DNA of 12,624 bases from Campylobacteraceae bacterium (GTDB lineage Bacteria > Campylobacterota > Campylobacteria > Campylobacterales > Sulfurovaceae): the NCBI GenBank assembly GCA_027022775.1, contig JALVXO010000093.1, forward strand, positions 1 to 12,624. Direction: 5' to 3'. Positions 6,152 to 12,624 of this stretch are shown here, piece after piece. The notes beneath the pieces were generated by a model. That model ran no database searches and was not told the DNA's origin. It was given only the letters and a program-made list of their open reading frames with translations. A program made the translations under genes and the position numbers. Each line of letters opens with the position of its first letter. Position 1 is the first letter of the stretch.

Positions 6152-7534
6152 ATGTTGAAAATTTATATTCCAAATAACAATATTGCAGAGAGAAAATATG
6201 TTTTAGATACTGTTTTTGGGGAGTTTTTGGGAACGGATTATAAATTGATAATTGATAATGGAGAATTGATAATTGATAATTGGGTTATTGAGCTGGAAAA
6301 CGGGAATAAACTTATTATAGAAGACCATTTTTTTAATAAATTTCCAAAAGATTTAGAGTATTTAAAAGAAGAAAATATCCCCAAAAATGTAGAGTTTGCC
6401 AAAAATAGATTTGCCCCCGAAGAAGATATACCAATAATTTACGGAACCAATAAACCAGAAACCAAAAACCAAAAACCAAAAACTATCACCTGCGGCATAG
6501 ATATTTTTGCCTCAATTTTCTTTATGCTTACACGCTGGGAAGAGTATGCAAAAAAAAACAGGGATAAACATGAAAGGTTCCCCGCAGCAGCAAGCCTGGC
6601 GCATAAATTTAACTTTTTGCACCGCCCTGTGGTTAATGAGTATTTGGAAATGCTAAAAAATATGCTTTTTGAGCTAGACTTTAACCAAAAACTAAAAACC
6701 AGAAACTATAAACTAACCCTAACCCACGATGTTGACCATATTTTAGCGTGGGACACCCCTAAAAAGTTTTTAATGCGGCTTGGCGGGGATATTATTAAAA
6801 AAAGAGCAAATTTTGCAGATATTGTAAAAACTGTTTTTGACTATTTTAAAGTTTTGGGCAAAAGGGCAAAAGACCCGTTTGACACATTTGATTATATTAT
6901 GGATTTAAGCGATAAAATCGGGGTAAAGTCTCACTTTTTCTTTATGGGAAGAGGGCAGACAAAATATGATAATGACTATTTCAGCGGCTCTAAAAAGGCA
7001 AAAGCGGTTGCCAAAAAAATTAAAGAGCGCGGCCATTTAATAGGGATACACCCGACATATAACGCTTATAACGATTTTGAGCAATTCAAGCGTGAAAAAG
7101 AGGAGTTGGAAAAAAATTTCGAAACAGAAATTAAATTTGGCAGAGAGCACTATTTGCGTTTTGAAATACCCAAAACCTGGCAGATTTGGGAAGATAACGG
7201 CATGGAGTGGGATTCCACATTAAGTTATGCCGAGGAAGATGGCTTTAGATGCGGGGTGTGTTACGAGTTTAGAGTTTTTAACTTTTTAACAAGAAAACAT
7301 TTAAAACTAAAAGAGAAACCGCTTGTTTTTATGGATGCAACCGGCATTGAAAAATTCTCTCCAAAACAGATGCAAGAAGCGCTTTTTAAATTAATTGGTC
7401 AAGTTGAAAGATATAACGGAGAAGCTGTTATTTTGTGGCATAATAGCAACTATAATACCATTAAATGGAGAAATTATAAGAAGGTTTATGAAGCGCTGAT
7501 TGAGTATCACAGTGTAAAAAAGCTTAGAGCTTAG
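6152..7534 (+). CDS. Polysaccharide deacetylase family protein with a long N-terminal region
   Basis: This is a 460-residue protein. The C-terminal part is a NodB-type polysaccharide deacetylase domain: LTHDVDH (190-196) is the metal/catalytic motif 1, GHLIGIHPTYN (294-304) is motif 2, and LWHNS (428-432) is near the end. The roughly 185 residues before it look like the N-terminal domain seen in other large deacetylases of surface-polysaccharide loci, with FASIFFMLTRWEEY as its most typical stretch. ATG at 6152 is chosen over the upstream in-frame TTG at 6137 because AGGGGG at 6141-6146 sits 5 nt before it. Three blocks of 7-nt tandem repeats interrupt the coding sequence and are translated as KLIIDNGELIIDNWV (31-45), TNKPETKNQKPKT (99-111) and NQKLKTRNYKLT (178-189). 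The last of these directly precedes the active-site motif. The likely role is removal of N-acetyl groups from the glycan. Confidence 0.8.
   Translation: MLKIYIPNNNIAERKYVLDTVFGEFLGTDYKLIIDNGELIIDNWVIELENGNKLIIEDHFFNKFPKDLEYLKEENIPKNVEFAKNRFAPEEDIPIIYGTNKPETKNQKPKTITCGIDIFASIFFMLTRWEEYAKKNRDKHERFPAAASLAHKFNFLHRPVVNEYLEMLKNMLFELDFNQKLKTRNYKLTLTHDVDHILAWDTPKKFLMRLGGDIIKKRANFADIVKTVFDYFKVLGKRAKDPFDTFDYIMDLSDKIGVKSHFFFMGRGQTKYDNDYFSGSKKAKAVAKKIKERGHLIGIHPTYNAYNDFEQFKREKEELEKNFETEIKFGREHYLRFEIPKTWQIWEDNGMEWDSTLSYAEEDGFRCGVCYEFRVFNFLTRKHLKLKEKPLVFMDATGIEKFSPKQMQEALFKLIGQVERYNGEAVILWHNSNYNTIKWRNYKKVYEALIEYHSVKKLRA
6244..6285 (+). repeat. Heptanucleotide repeat block 1 (ATTGATA type) inside the deacetylase gene
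   Basis: Six consecutive 7-mers: ATTGATA twice, ATGGAGA, ATTGATA twice, then ATTGGGT. At 42 bp (14 codons) the block keeps the reading frame, and it gives a 7-residue protein repeat, KLIIDNG then ELIIDNW. Confidence 0.85.
6446..6488 (+). repeat. Heptanucleotide repeat block 2 (ACCAAAA type) inside the deacetylase gene
   Basis: ACCAGAA at 6454-6460 is followed by ACCAAAA three times (6461-6481) and a decayed ACTATCA. An ACCAATA unit at 6446 lies one base out of register. It is translated as the low-complexity Lys/Pro/Thr stretch TNKPETKNQKPKT. Confidence 0.8.
6684..6718 (+). repeat. Heptanucleotide repeat block 3 (ACCAAAA/ACTAAAA type) inside the deacetylase gene
   Basis: The 7-mers ACCAAAA, ACTAAAA, ACCAGAA, ACTATAA and ACTAACC follow in register. 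ACCAAAA and ACCAGAA are shared with block 2. The block is translated as NQKLKTRNYKLT, immediately before the LTHDVD catalytic motif. Confidence 0.8.
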
Positions 7535-7535
7535 A
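7522..7535 (+). repeat. Two GCTTAGA heptamers across the deacetylase stop codon
   Basis: GCTTAGA occurs twice in tandem; the second copy supplies the TAG stop at 7532-7534, so the last residues (LRA) are repeat-derived. A third partial unit, GCC, follows at 7536. It has the same 7-nt period as the three blocks inside the gene. Confidence 0.6.
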
Positions 7536-7616
7536 GCCAACAAGGGGCGGCTTGCGCCGCGTTTTTATTGCGGCTTCGCCGCTAAAAAAAAGGCGAAGCC
7601 ACTTTGTTAGCTCTAA
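7531..7616. repeat. GC-rich nested palindromic element in the 7535-7680 gap
   Basis: TTAGAGC at 7531-7537 pairs with GCTCTAA at 7610-7616, and the inner flanks (AACAA against TTGTT, GGCTT against AAGCC) extend this as an imperfect outer stem. Inside are two near-identical palindromes, GCGGC-TTGC-GCCGC (7547-7560) and GCGGC-TTC-GCCGC (7570-7582). GGCTTCGCC at 7572-7580 also pairs perfectly with GGCGAAGCC at 7592-7600 across an A-rich loop. The element stands out in GC from its AT-rich surroundings and looks like a REP/MITE-like palindromic unit, though no second copy is in the window. Confidence 0.6.
7547..7566 (+). terminator. Intrinsic terminator after the deacetylase gene
   Basis: GCGGC at 7547-7551, loop TTGC, GCCGC at 7556-7560, then G and five T at 7562-7566. 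It lies 13 bp after the stop codon and before a 114-bp gap with a new ribosome site, so it probably ends or attenuates the first operon. The stem is short but all G-C. Confidence 0.55.
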
Positions 7617-7680
7617 TCTCATTTTAATTCAGCATCAAAACAGAGGGATTATAAAGCAGAATATAAACAAGGAGAAATAA

Positions 7681-8508
7681 ATGATTCCTGTAGTTATACC
7701 GGCAAAAAATGAAGAAGAATATTTAGCAAAAACCGTTAACTCTTTAAGAGAAACGGCAGAGTATGCGGGGGAGGAGCTTTATATTGTTGTGGTAAATGAC
7801 GGCTCTAAAGACAGAACTCCTCAGATAGCAAAAGAGCTTGGATGCCATGTTGTAAATCTGCCAGATAGAGGCTATTCGGCTCTTGGCAAACCGGAGCTCG
7901 CAGATACGCATAATGCCGGGTATGAGTATATCGATAACAATTTAGATGTAAACTCATATAAATATCTTATGGTTGTGGGGGCAGATACATATTTTGCAAA
8001 AGATTATTTAAAACTGCTTATTGATGCAATGGAAAAAGATGAAAAACTGGTAATGTGCGCCGGGGTGGAGAATGAGATATATACAAATTACGATGCTGTA
8101 AGAGGCTCTGGAAGGCTGATTAGAAACAGTTTCTGGAGCGAAATTGGGCGGCGTTCTAAAAATATCCACTACGGCTGGGAGAGTTATCCTATATATTATG
8201 CCCAGGCGCACGGCTATAAAACCCGCACAATAAACGAAGCCAAAATGCAAACCCCCAGAGAGGCTCTAGCTAGAGTCGACTGGTGGAATTACGGCGCACA
8301 GATGAAAGAGTCAGGCAGCATTTTGCCTTATGTTGTGCTGCGCGGTTTAAAAAGGGCGGTTAAAAATGGCGATATTAAAGGGTGCTGCAGATTAATTCAA
8401 GGATTCTTAACAGCAAAAGTAACACCTTACGAAAAAGAGATAAGAGATTACAACGCCAAAAGACAGTGGAGAAAACTGCTTACATTAGGGTTGGCAAAAG
8501 GAAAGTAA
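7681..8508 (+). CDS. Family 2 glycosyltransferase
   Basis: This 275-residue protein has the GT-A fold signatures of family GT2. VVIPAKNEEEYLAKTV is at the N-terminus (4-19), VVVNDGSKDRT (37-46) carries the nucleotide-binding Asp, and VVGADTYF (98-105) has Asp102 at the place of the DXD metal site. A GWESYPIYYAQAHGYKT stretch around residues 180-196 lies where the catalytic base and acceptor region usually are. No clear membrane segment is present, so it is probably a soluble or peripheral enzyme adding one sugar to the lipid-linked repeat unit on the cytoplasmic face. The start ATG at 7681 has AAGGAG at 7669-7674, spaced 6 nt. It is the first gene after the GC-rich gap and abuts the polymerase gene with no spacing. 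The donor and acceptor sugars cannot be told from sequence. Confidence 0.85.
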   Translation: MIPVVIPAKNEEEYLAKTVNSLRETAEYAGEELYIVVVNDGSKDRTPQIAKELGCHVVNLPDRGYSALGKPELADTHNAGYEYIDNNLDVNSYKYLMVVGADTYFAKDYLKLLIDAMEKDEKLVMCAGVENEIYTNYDAVRGSGRLIRNSFWSEIGRRSKNIHYGWESYPIYYAQAHGYKTRTINEAKMQTPREALARVDWWNYGAQMKESGSILPYVVLRGLKRAVKNGDIKGCCRLIQGFLTAKVTPYEKEIRDYNAKRQWRKLLTLGLAKGK

Positions 8509-9768
8509 ATGGTTATTCGTCGCGAAAAAGTGGATTATTTTCTTTTCTTGGTTGCTTTTTTTATAAGCGCATCTGCAAATGCGATTACAATCAGCAATGT
8601 AACCTTGATTTTTGCTTTTTTTGCGACACTTTATATTTTTTTAATCAGAGGATATGAGTTTGATAAAGCTTTTGTCTATTTTATTATTGCTTACCTTTTG
8701 CTTACAGTAATATATATGCTTAAGTTTGGACATTTAAATTTTAGAACCTTTAGAGAATTAATAAGGTTTATACACGCGTATCTTTTAATTAAAATGATAT
8801 GGAGGAGTTTGATACCATACTTTACAAAAACTGTTTATGTGCTCTCTTTAATCTCTTTGCCGATGTACTTTTTGCAGCTTTATGATTATGAATTAACTAA
8901 AAGCATAGTAGGCATTGTTGAGAATAATATCCCTTTTTTGGATTACAGGGAGGGGTGGTATGAAAATATAATGGTTTTTACAACTAACGATTACGGAAGG
9001 TTCAGAAACTCCGGGTTTGCCTGGGAGCCTAAAGGGTTTGGCACATTTTTAACCCTGGCAATGTTTTTTAGGCTGATAGAAAACAGATTTAAATTGATAG
9101 ATAAATATATGATTACTTATCTAATTGCAATGATAACAACATTTTCTACAGCCACACTGTCGGTAACTTTTTTTGCGGTTTTCCCGTTTTACATTTTTAA
9201 TAAACCGCCTGTTTACAAAGTTGTTACTGCGGCTCTTATAGTTCCGGTTATGGCAATAGCCTTTACAAAAGCCGATTTTTTGGAAAAAAAAATTATTCAT
9301 GAGTATAAAACAAAAGATAAATATGTAGCTTTTGTACAAGATGACAGAACAGATATGGAAGACCGCTCTTTAGGCAGGTTTGGAAGTTTTGTTATCGATA
9401 TGATGGATTTAAAAAAAGAGCCTGTGCTTGGTTACGGCAGCCAGATGTTTGAAAGAACCCAGTTTAGTATAAGCGGCGTAAGGCTTACCCATGTTAACGG
9501 GCTTTCTGACTTTATGGCGCATTACGGGATTGTGGGAACGCTGTTTTTGCTGATAACACTCTCTATCACTTTTAAGCAGTGGAGTTTAATTTATAAATTT
9601 AAAGGGTGGTACTGGATAGTTATTGAAATTTTGGCTACAAGTTTTGCTTCGGCAATTCTTTTTTACCCGCTCTATTTAATGTTTATGTTTTTTCCATTTT
9701 TTAAAAAAGGGGAAGAACCTTCAAAGCTAACTTTTGATTATGGTAATAGGATGATAAGATGGAATTAA
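8509..9768 (+). CDS. Wzy-like O-antigen/capsule polymerase
   Basis: This 419-residue membrane protein is rich in Phe, Leu and Ile with many hydrophobic segments (first at about 10-48). A large, more polar loop (about 135-180) contains RFRNSGFAWEPKGFGTF (164-180). The WEP-x-x-(F)G pattern is a recurrent feature of Wzy-type polymerases and related O-antigen ligase-family proteins, as is the SLGRFGSFVIDMMDLKKEPV-then-LGYG stretch (287-310). Its presumed role is to join lipid-linked repeat units on the periplasmic side; a ligase role is less likely beside a flippase and sugar transferases but cannot be excluded. ATG at 8509 follows directly on the stop of the GT2 gene, with AAGGAAAG as ribosome site. 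The last 10 bp overlap the next gene. Confidence 0.75.
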   Translation: MVIRREKVDYFLFLVAFFISASANAITISNVTLIFAFFATLYIFLIRGYEFDKAFVYFIIAYLLLTVIYMLKFGHLNFRTFRELIRFIHAYLLIKMIWRSLIPYFTKTVYVLSLISLPMYFLQLYDYELTKSIVGIVENNIPFLDYREGWYENIMVFTTNDYGRFRNSGFAWEPKGFGTFLTLAMFFRLIENRFKLIDKYMITYLIAMITTFSTATLSVTFFAVFPFYIFNKPPVYKVVTAALIVPVMAIAFTKADFLEKKIIHEYKTKDKYVAFVQDDRTDMEDRSLGRFGSFVIDMMDLKKEPVLGYGSQMFERTQFSISGVRLTHVNGLSDFMAHYGIVGTLFLLITLSITFKQWSLIYKFKGWYWIVIEILATSFASAILFYPLYLMFMFFPFFKKGEEPSKLTFDYGNRMIRWN

Positions 9769-10736
9769 AAATATTAAAAAGAGATGAATATGATATCTGG
9801 GACAGTTTTGTTGACAAATCGCCGCAAGGTTCACTGTTTTCAAAAAGCTGGTATCTGGATGCTTTGGGAGCAGAGTATGAAATTTTAACAGTTGAAAACA
9901 AAAACAGAATTATCGCCGGAATAGTTTTAGCAAAAAATGAAATTAATACTTATGCCAACCCAATGCTTGACAAATATCTTGGCGTTTTGCTTGAAAAAGG
10001 CTCTCCTAACCGGCATAAACGGGAATCTAATGAGTATAAAGCTATGGAGCTTATTGCCAAAGAGTGCAAAAAAATTAAAAGTTTTGATTACTATTTCCAT
10101 CCAAATTTTGACAACTGGATACCGTTTTACTGGCAAGGGTTTGCACAAACCACCCGCTACACATACCGGATAGAGTACAAAAAATACACCCTGGAAGAGA
10201 TTTATCAAAATTTTCACCACGGAATTGTAAAAAACAATATAAACAAAGGCGAAAAAAGCGGTGTTGAGATTTGGATGAACATATCTTTCGATGATATATG
10301 GAATTTAGTAAATAAAACATTTTTAAGGCAAGGGGGCAAATCCCCTTTTAAAAAAGAAAAATTAAAAAACTATATCGATTTGCTGCATAGAAAAGGGGTT
10401 TTTTACAGCTGGGGAGCATATTACGAAGGAAAATGCGTCGCGGTTGCCGGTGTGGTTTATGAACCAAAATCTGCCTATTTCCTTCTAAACGGTATTGACA
10501 TCGAAAATATGCCGCGGGGGGCTAATACATATATGATTTATGAATTAATTAAATATTTTTCCAACAAGAGTGATTATTTTGATTTTGAGGGCTCTATGCT
10601 GCCAGGAGTTGAGCCGCTTTACCGCAAGTTTGCAACCCAGAGGGTTCCATATATGCAGATATGGAATGACAATTTAATCAATTATTTAAAGCTTAAAGCT
10701 AAAAAATTTTATAAAAAGTTGAGGTATGGAAGATGA
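9759..10736 (+). CDS. FemAB/GNAT-like acyltransferase, second paralogue
   Basis: This 325-residue protein is a relative of the one at 5179. Shared blocks are SLFSKSWYLDAL (25-36), NWIPFYWQGFAQTTRYTYRI (119-138) and YFDFEGSML (273-281), in the same order and spacing. The second half has the GNAT-like pattern, with KCVAVAGVVYEPKSAYFLLNG around 225-245. It differs in the middle, where the first paralogue has a Lys-rich VQKKSRVAIKKAKK and this one has HHGIVKNNINKGEKSGV. The two may therefore act on different amino sugars or carry different acyl groups (inference). It begins at an ATG overlapping the polymerase stop by 10 bp, with AGGA at 9748-9751, and overlaps the next gene by ATGA. No export signal is seen. 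The exact acyl donor (acyl-CoA, acyl-ACP or aminoacyl-tRNA) is not evident. Confidence 0.75.
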   Translation: MELKILKRDEYDIWDSFVDKSPQGSLFSKSWYLDALGAEYEILTVENKNRIIAGIVLAKNEINTYANPMLDKYLGVLLEKGSPNRHKRESNEYKAMELIAKECKKIKSFDYYFHPNFDNWIPFYWQGFAQTTRYTYRIEYKKYTLEEIYQNFHHGIVKNNINKGEKSGVEIWMNISFDDIWNLVNKTFLRQGGKSPFKKEKLKNYIDLLHRKGVFYSWGAYYEGKCVAVAGVVYEPKSAYFLLNGIDIENMPRGANTYMIYELIKYFSNKSDYFDFEGSMLPGVEPLYRKFATQRVPYMQIWNDNLINYLKLKAKKFYKKLRYGR

Positions 10737-11839
10737 GAATTTTAATCGACATAGGACATCCGGCACACCTGCACATATTTAGAAATTTTGCCAAAGAGAT
10801 GCAAAAAGAGGGGCACGAAATTCTTTTTACCTGCCGTGACAAAGAGTTCGAAATTAAACTGCTAAAACAGTACGGTTTTGAATATAAAAATTTTGGCAAA
10901 AAATATAAAACTGTATTGGGCAAAATATTTGGACTTGTTAAATTTGATATTTTAGAGATATTAACCGCCCTTAAATTTAAGCCTGACCTGTTTTTAAGCG
11001 CCGGCTCAATGTATGCAGCGCATGCAGCTTATGTTTTAAGAAAACCCCATTACACTTTTGAAGACACTTTCAACATGGAACAGGTTAAGCTCTATCTGCC
11101 TTTTACACAAAAAATATTTGTCTCTTCTGCGGGATACCCTGATACTATAGATAAAAGCAAACTTATTGTATATGACGGGTACCATGAACTGGCTTATCTG
11201 CATCCAAACAGGTTTAAGCCCGACAGTTCTGTTTTAAAAGAGCTTGGTTTAAAAGAGAACGAAAAATTTGCACTGGTGCGGTTTGTTTCGTGGAATGCCA
11301 CGCACGATGCGGGGCAAAGCGGTATAAAAACGGGGTTTAAAGAGAAATTTGTTAAAGAGCTCTCTAAAAACTGTAAACTCTTTATCTCTTCCGAAGGAAA
11401 TTTGCCAAAAAGTTTAAAAAAGTTTCAATTAAATATAAACCCTCATAAAATACATGACCTTATGGCTTATGCAACCCTTTTTATAGGAGAGGGCGCCACA
11501 ATGGCAAGCGAATGCGCAGTTTTGGGAACACCTGCAATTTTTATAAATACCATAAATGCATACACAATTGATGAACAAGAGAAGTACGGGTTGCTGTTTC
11601 ATTACGATGAACCCCAAAAAGCTTTAAAAAAGGCGCTGGAAATTTTAAATATGGAAAATTCAAAAGAGTATTTTTTAAAAAAACGGGACATAATGCTAAA
11701 AGAGAAAATTGATGTTACCCAGTTTCTTTTGGATTTTATAAAATCCGACTGCCAGCTCTGGAGCGGGGATTACAGTGATGATAAAGAGCGCGATGCAGCG
11801 GTTTCTGATGCTTTGGTGTACGAATATGCAAAAAAATAA
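10733..11839 (+). CDS. DUF354 family protein (glycosyltransferase-B-like fold)
   Basis: This 368-residue protein has the family's opening MRILIDIGHPAHLHIFRN, and at 252-268 GEGATMASECAVLGTPA, which resembles the sugar-nucleotide-binding region of UDP-GlcNAc 2-epimerase-like and GT-B glycosyltransferases. DUF354 proteins are common in archaeal and bacterial surface-glycan loci, but their reaction is not well established. The size is normal and no membrane segment is seen. The gene overlaps the preceding acyltransferase gene by ATGA and is followed after 13 bp by a deacetylase-like gene, so it is within the same operon. Possible roles are transfer of an amino sugar or epimerisation of a nucleotide sugar; sequence alone does not decide between them. 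Confidence 0.75.
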   Translation: MRILIDIGHPAHLHIFRNFAKEMQKEGHEILFTCRDKEFEIKLLKQYGFEYKNFGKKYKTVLGKIFGLVKFDILEILTALKFKPDLFLSAGSMYAAHAAYVLRKPHYTFEDTFNMEQVKLYLPFTQKIFVSSAGYPDTIDKSKLIVYDGYHELAYLHPNRFKPDSSVLKELGLKENEKFALVRFVSWNATHDAGQSGIKTGFKEKFVKELSKNCKLFISSEGNLPKSLKKFQLNINPHKIHDLMAYATLFIGEGATMASECAVLGTPAIFINTINAYTIDEQEKYGLLFHYDEPQKALKKALEILNMENSKEYFLKKRDIMLKEKIDVTQFLLDFIKSDCQLWSGDYSDDKERDAAVSDALVYEYAKK

Positions 11840-11852
11840 CAAAAGGGTATTT

Positions 11853-12624
11853 ATGCGCGATTTCACCCTAGAAATCTACCGCCGCCTTTTAGAGTCTCTT
11901 TTAGCCCAGGGTTATGTTTTTATGACTCTAAAAGAGTACTTTAGCAGCGAAGATAAACCAAATAAAATAGTGCTTATGCGCCATGATGTTGACAGAAGGC
12001 CTGCAAATGCTTTAGAGATGGCAAAAGTAGAAAGGGAGTTTAATGTTAAAGCCACTTACTATTTTAGAACAGTGCCAGCGACATTTAAACCTGAAATTAT
12101 TTACGCAATAGCATCAATGTATCATGAGATAGCTTACCATTATGAATCTTTGGCAGAGTGCAATGGGGATTTTAAAGAGGCTATTAAAGATTTTGAGTTT
12201 AACTTAAACAGATTAAGAGAGTTTTACCCTGTAAAGAGCATTGCAATGCATGGAAGGCCTCTTTCTAAATATGACAGCAGAATGCTTTGGCAGATATACG
12301 ATTACAAAAAATACGGGATACTTAGCGAACCCTATTTTGATATAGACTTTTCAAAAGTTTTATATGTCACAGATGCCGGAAGAAGCTGGGATAATGAAAA
12401 GATAAACTTAAGAGACAGGGTTGATAGAAAATATAAATTTAACTTTAACCCAAATATTGCATTAGAAGGTACATCAGATGCGTTGGTGCCAATGACCAAT
12501 GCAGATAGAGTTTTAGCTAATGCAAAATTTGGGTTTAAACACACCCAAGAGATTATAAATGCAATAAACTCAAACAGGCTGCCAAATGAAATAATGTTTA
12601 ACATTCACCCAGAACACTGGGCTG
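11853..12624 (+). CDS. Second polysaccharide deacetylase-like protein (3' truncated by window end)
   Basis: The frame from ATG 11853 is open for 257 codons to the last base, with no stop, so the C-terminus lies beyond the window. AAGGG at 11843-11847 is spaced 5 nt from the start. The translated protein has IVLMRHDVDRRP (39-50), with Arg-His-Asp-Val-Asp as deacetylase motif 1, then KATYYFRT, MYHEIAYHYE (89-98) matching the His-Glu-Ile-Gly-x-His motif with Ala for Gly, AMHGRPLS (131-138) and FNIHPEHW (249-256). This arrangement is typical of NodB-like polysaccharide deacetylases found in surface-glycan clusters. It is a different subtype from the 6152 protein, lacking the long N-terminal region. 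It follows the DUF354 gene by 13 bp and is probably cotranscribed. Confidence 0.8.
   Translation, partial: MRDFTLEIYRRLLESLLAQGYVFMTLKEYFSSEDKPNKIVLMRHDVDRRPANALEMAKVEREFNVKATYYFRTVPATFKPEIIYAIASMYHEIAYHYESLAECNGDFKEAIKDFEFNLNRLREFYPVKSIAMHGRPLSKYDSRMLWQIYDYKKYGILSEPYFDIDFSKVLYVTDAGRSWDNEKINLRDRVDRKYKFNFNPNIALEGTSDALVPMTNADRVLANAKFGFKHTQEIINAINSNRLPNEIMFNIHPEHWA

Noticed and set aside
7647..7656. Promoter (TTATAA-like) before the GT2 gene
   Set aside because: It is only a partial -10 match with no -35 and no other support; a promoter may exist here after the terminator, but the sequence does not show it clearly.
12332..12604. 90-codon minus-strand open frame
   Set aside because: It is the antisense shadow of the deacetylase-like gene starting at 11853, whose own motifs (RHDVD, HGRP, HPEHW) are clear.
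1..12624. CRISPR arrays, tRNA or rRNA genes, transposases, integrases
   Set aside because: None seen on either strand; the only tandem repeats are the 7-nt blocks, which lack spacers.

Overview
The window is AT-rich, almost entirely coding on the + strand, and carries most of a cell-surface polysaccharide (O-antigen or capsule type) biosynthesis cluster. Codon habits (AGA/AGG for arginine, frequent AAA-GAG pairs, short intergenic gaps, ATGA overlaps) suggest a Gram-negative bacterium, most likely a Campylobacterota such as a Sulfurimonas/Sulfurovum relative. That assignment is an inference from style, not from a marker gene.

Layout: (1) 1-336 is the 3' end of an unrelated gene with a fibronectin-III-like C-terminus. 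(2) 337-726 has no intact gene; it holds a 13-bp-arm hairpin, an apparent reverse-strand coding fossil and the AT-rich leader of the cluster. (3) 727-2911 encodes a PIG-L-type deacetylase, a WbqC-family protein and a sugar-phosphate transferase. (4) 2913-3097 is a regulatory gap with a perfect FNR/CRP-type operator placed for class II activation, in front of a second sugar-phosphate transferase. The two transferase genes are identical over 692 bp but have different N-termini. (5) 3920-7534 encodes a Wzx-like flippase, a FemAB/GNAT-like acyltransferase and a large polysaccharide deacetylase; the deacetylase gene contains three separate blocks of 7-nt tandem repeats. (6) 7535-7680 holds a GC-rich set of nested palindromes with a terminator-like hairpin. 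(7) 7681-12624 encodes a GT2 glycosyltransferase, a Wzy-like polymerase, a second FemAB/GNAT-like protein, a DUF354 protein and a second deacetylase-like protein that runs off the right edge.

Reading the genes together: a sugar-1-phosphate is loaded on a lipid carrier (sugar transferase), extended (GT2 and perhaps the DUF354 protein), flipped (Wzx) and polymerised (Wzy). Three deacetylase-type proteins alternate with two FemAB/GNAT-like acyltransferases, which suggests that N-acetyl groups on amino sugars are removed and replaced by other acyl groups. The most notable items are the 692-bp duplicated transferase body with an intervening FNR-type promoter, and the heptanucleotide repeats lying inside a coding sequence.
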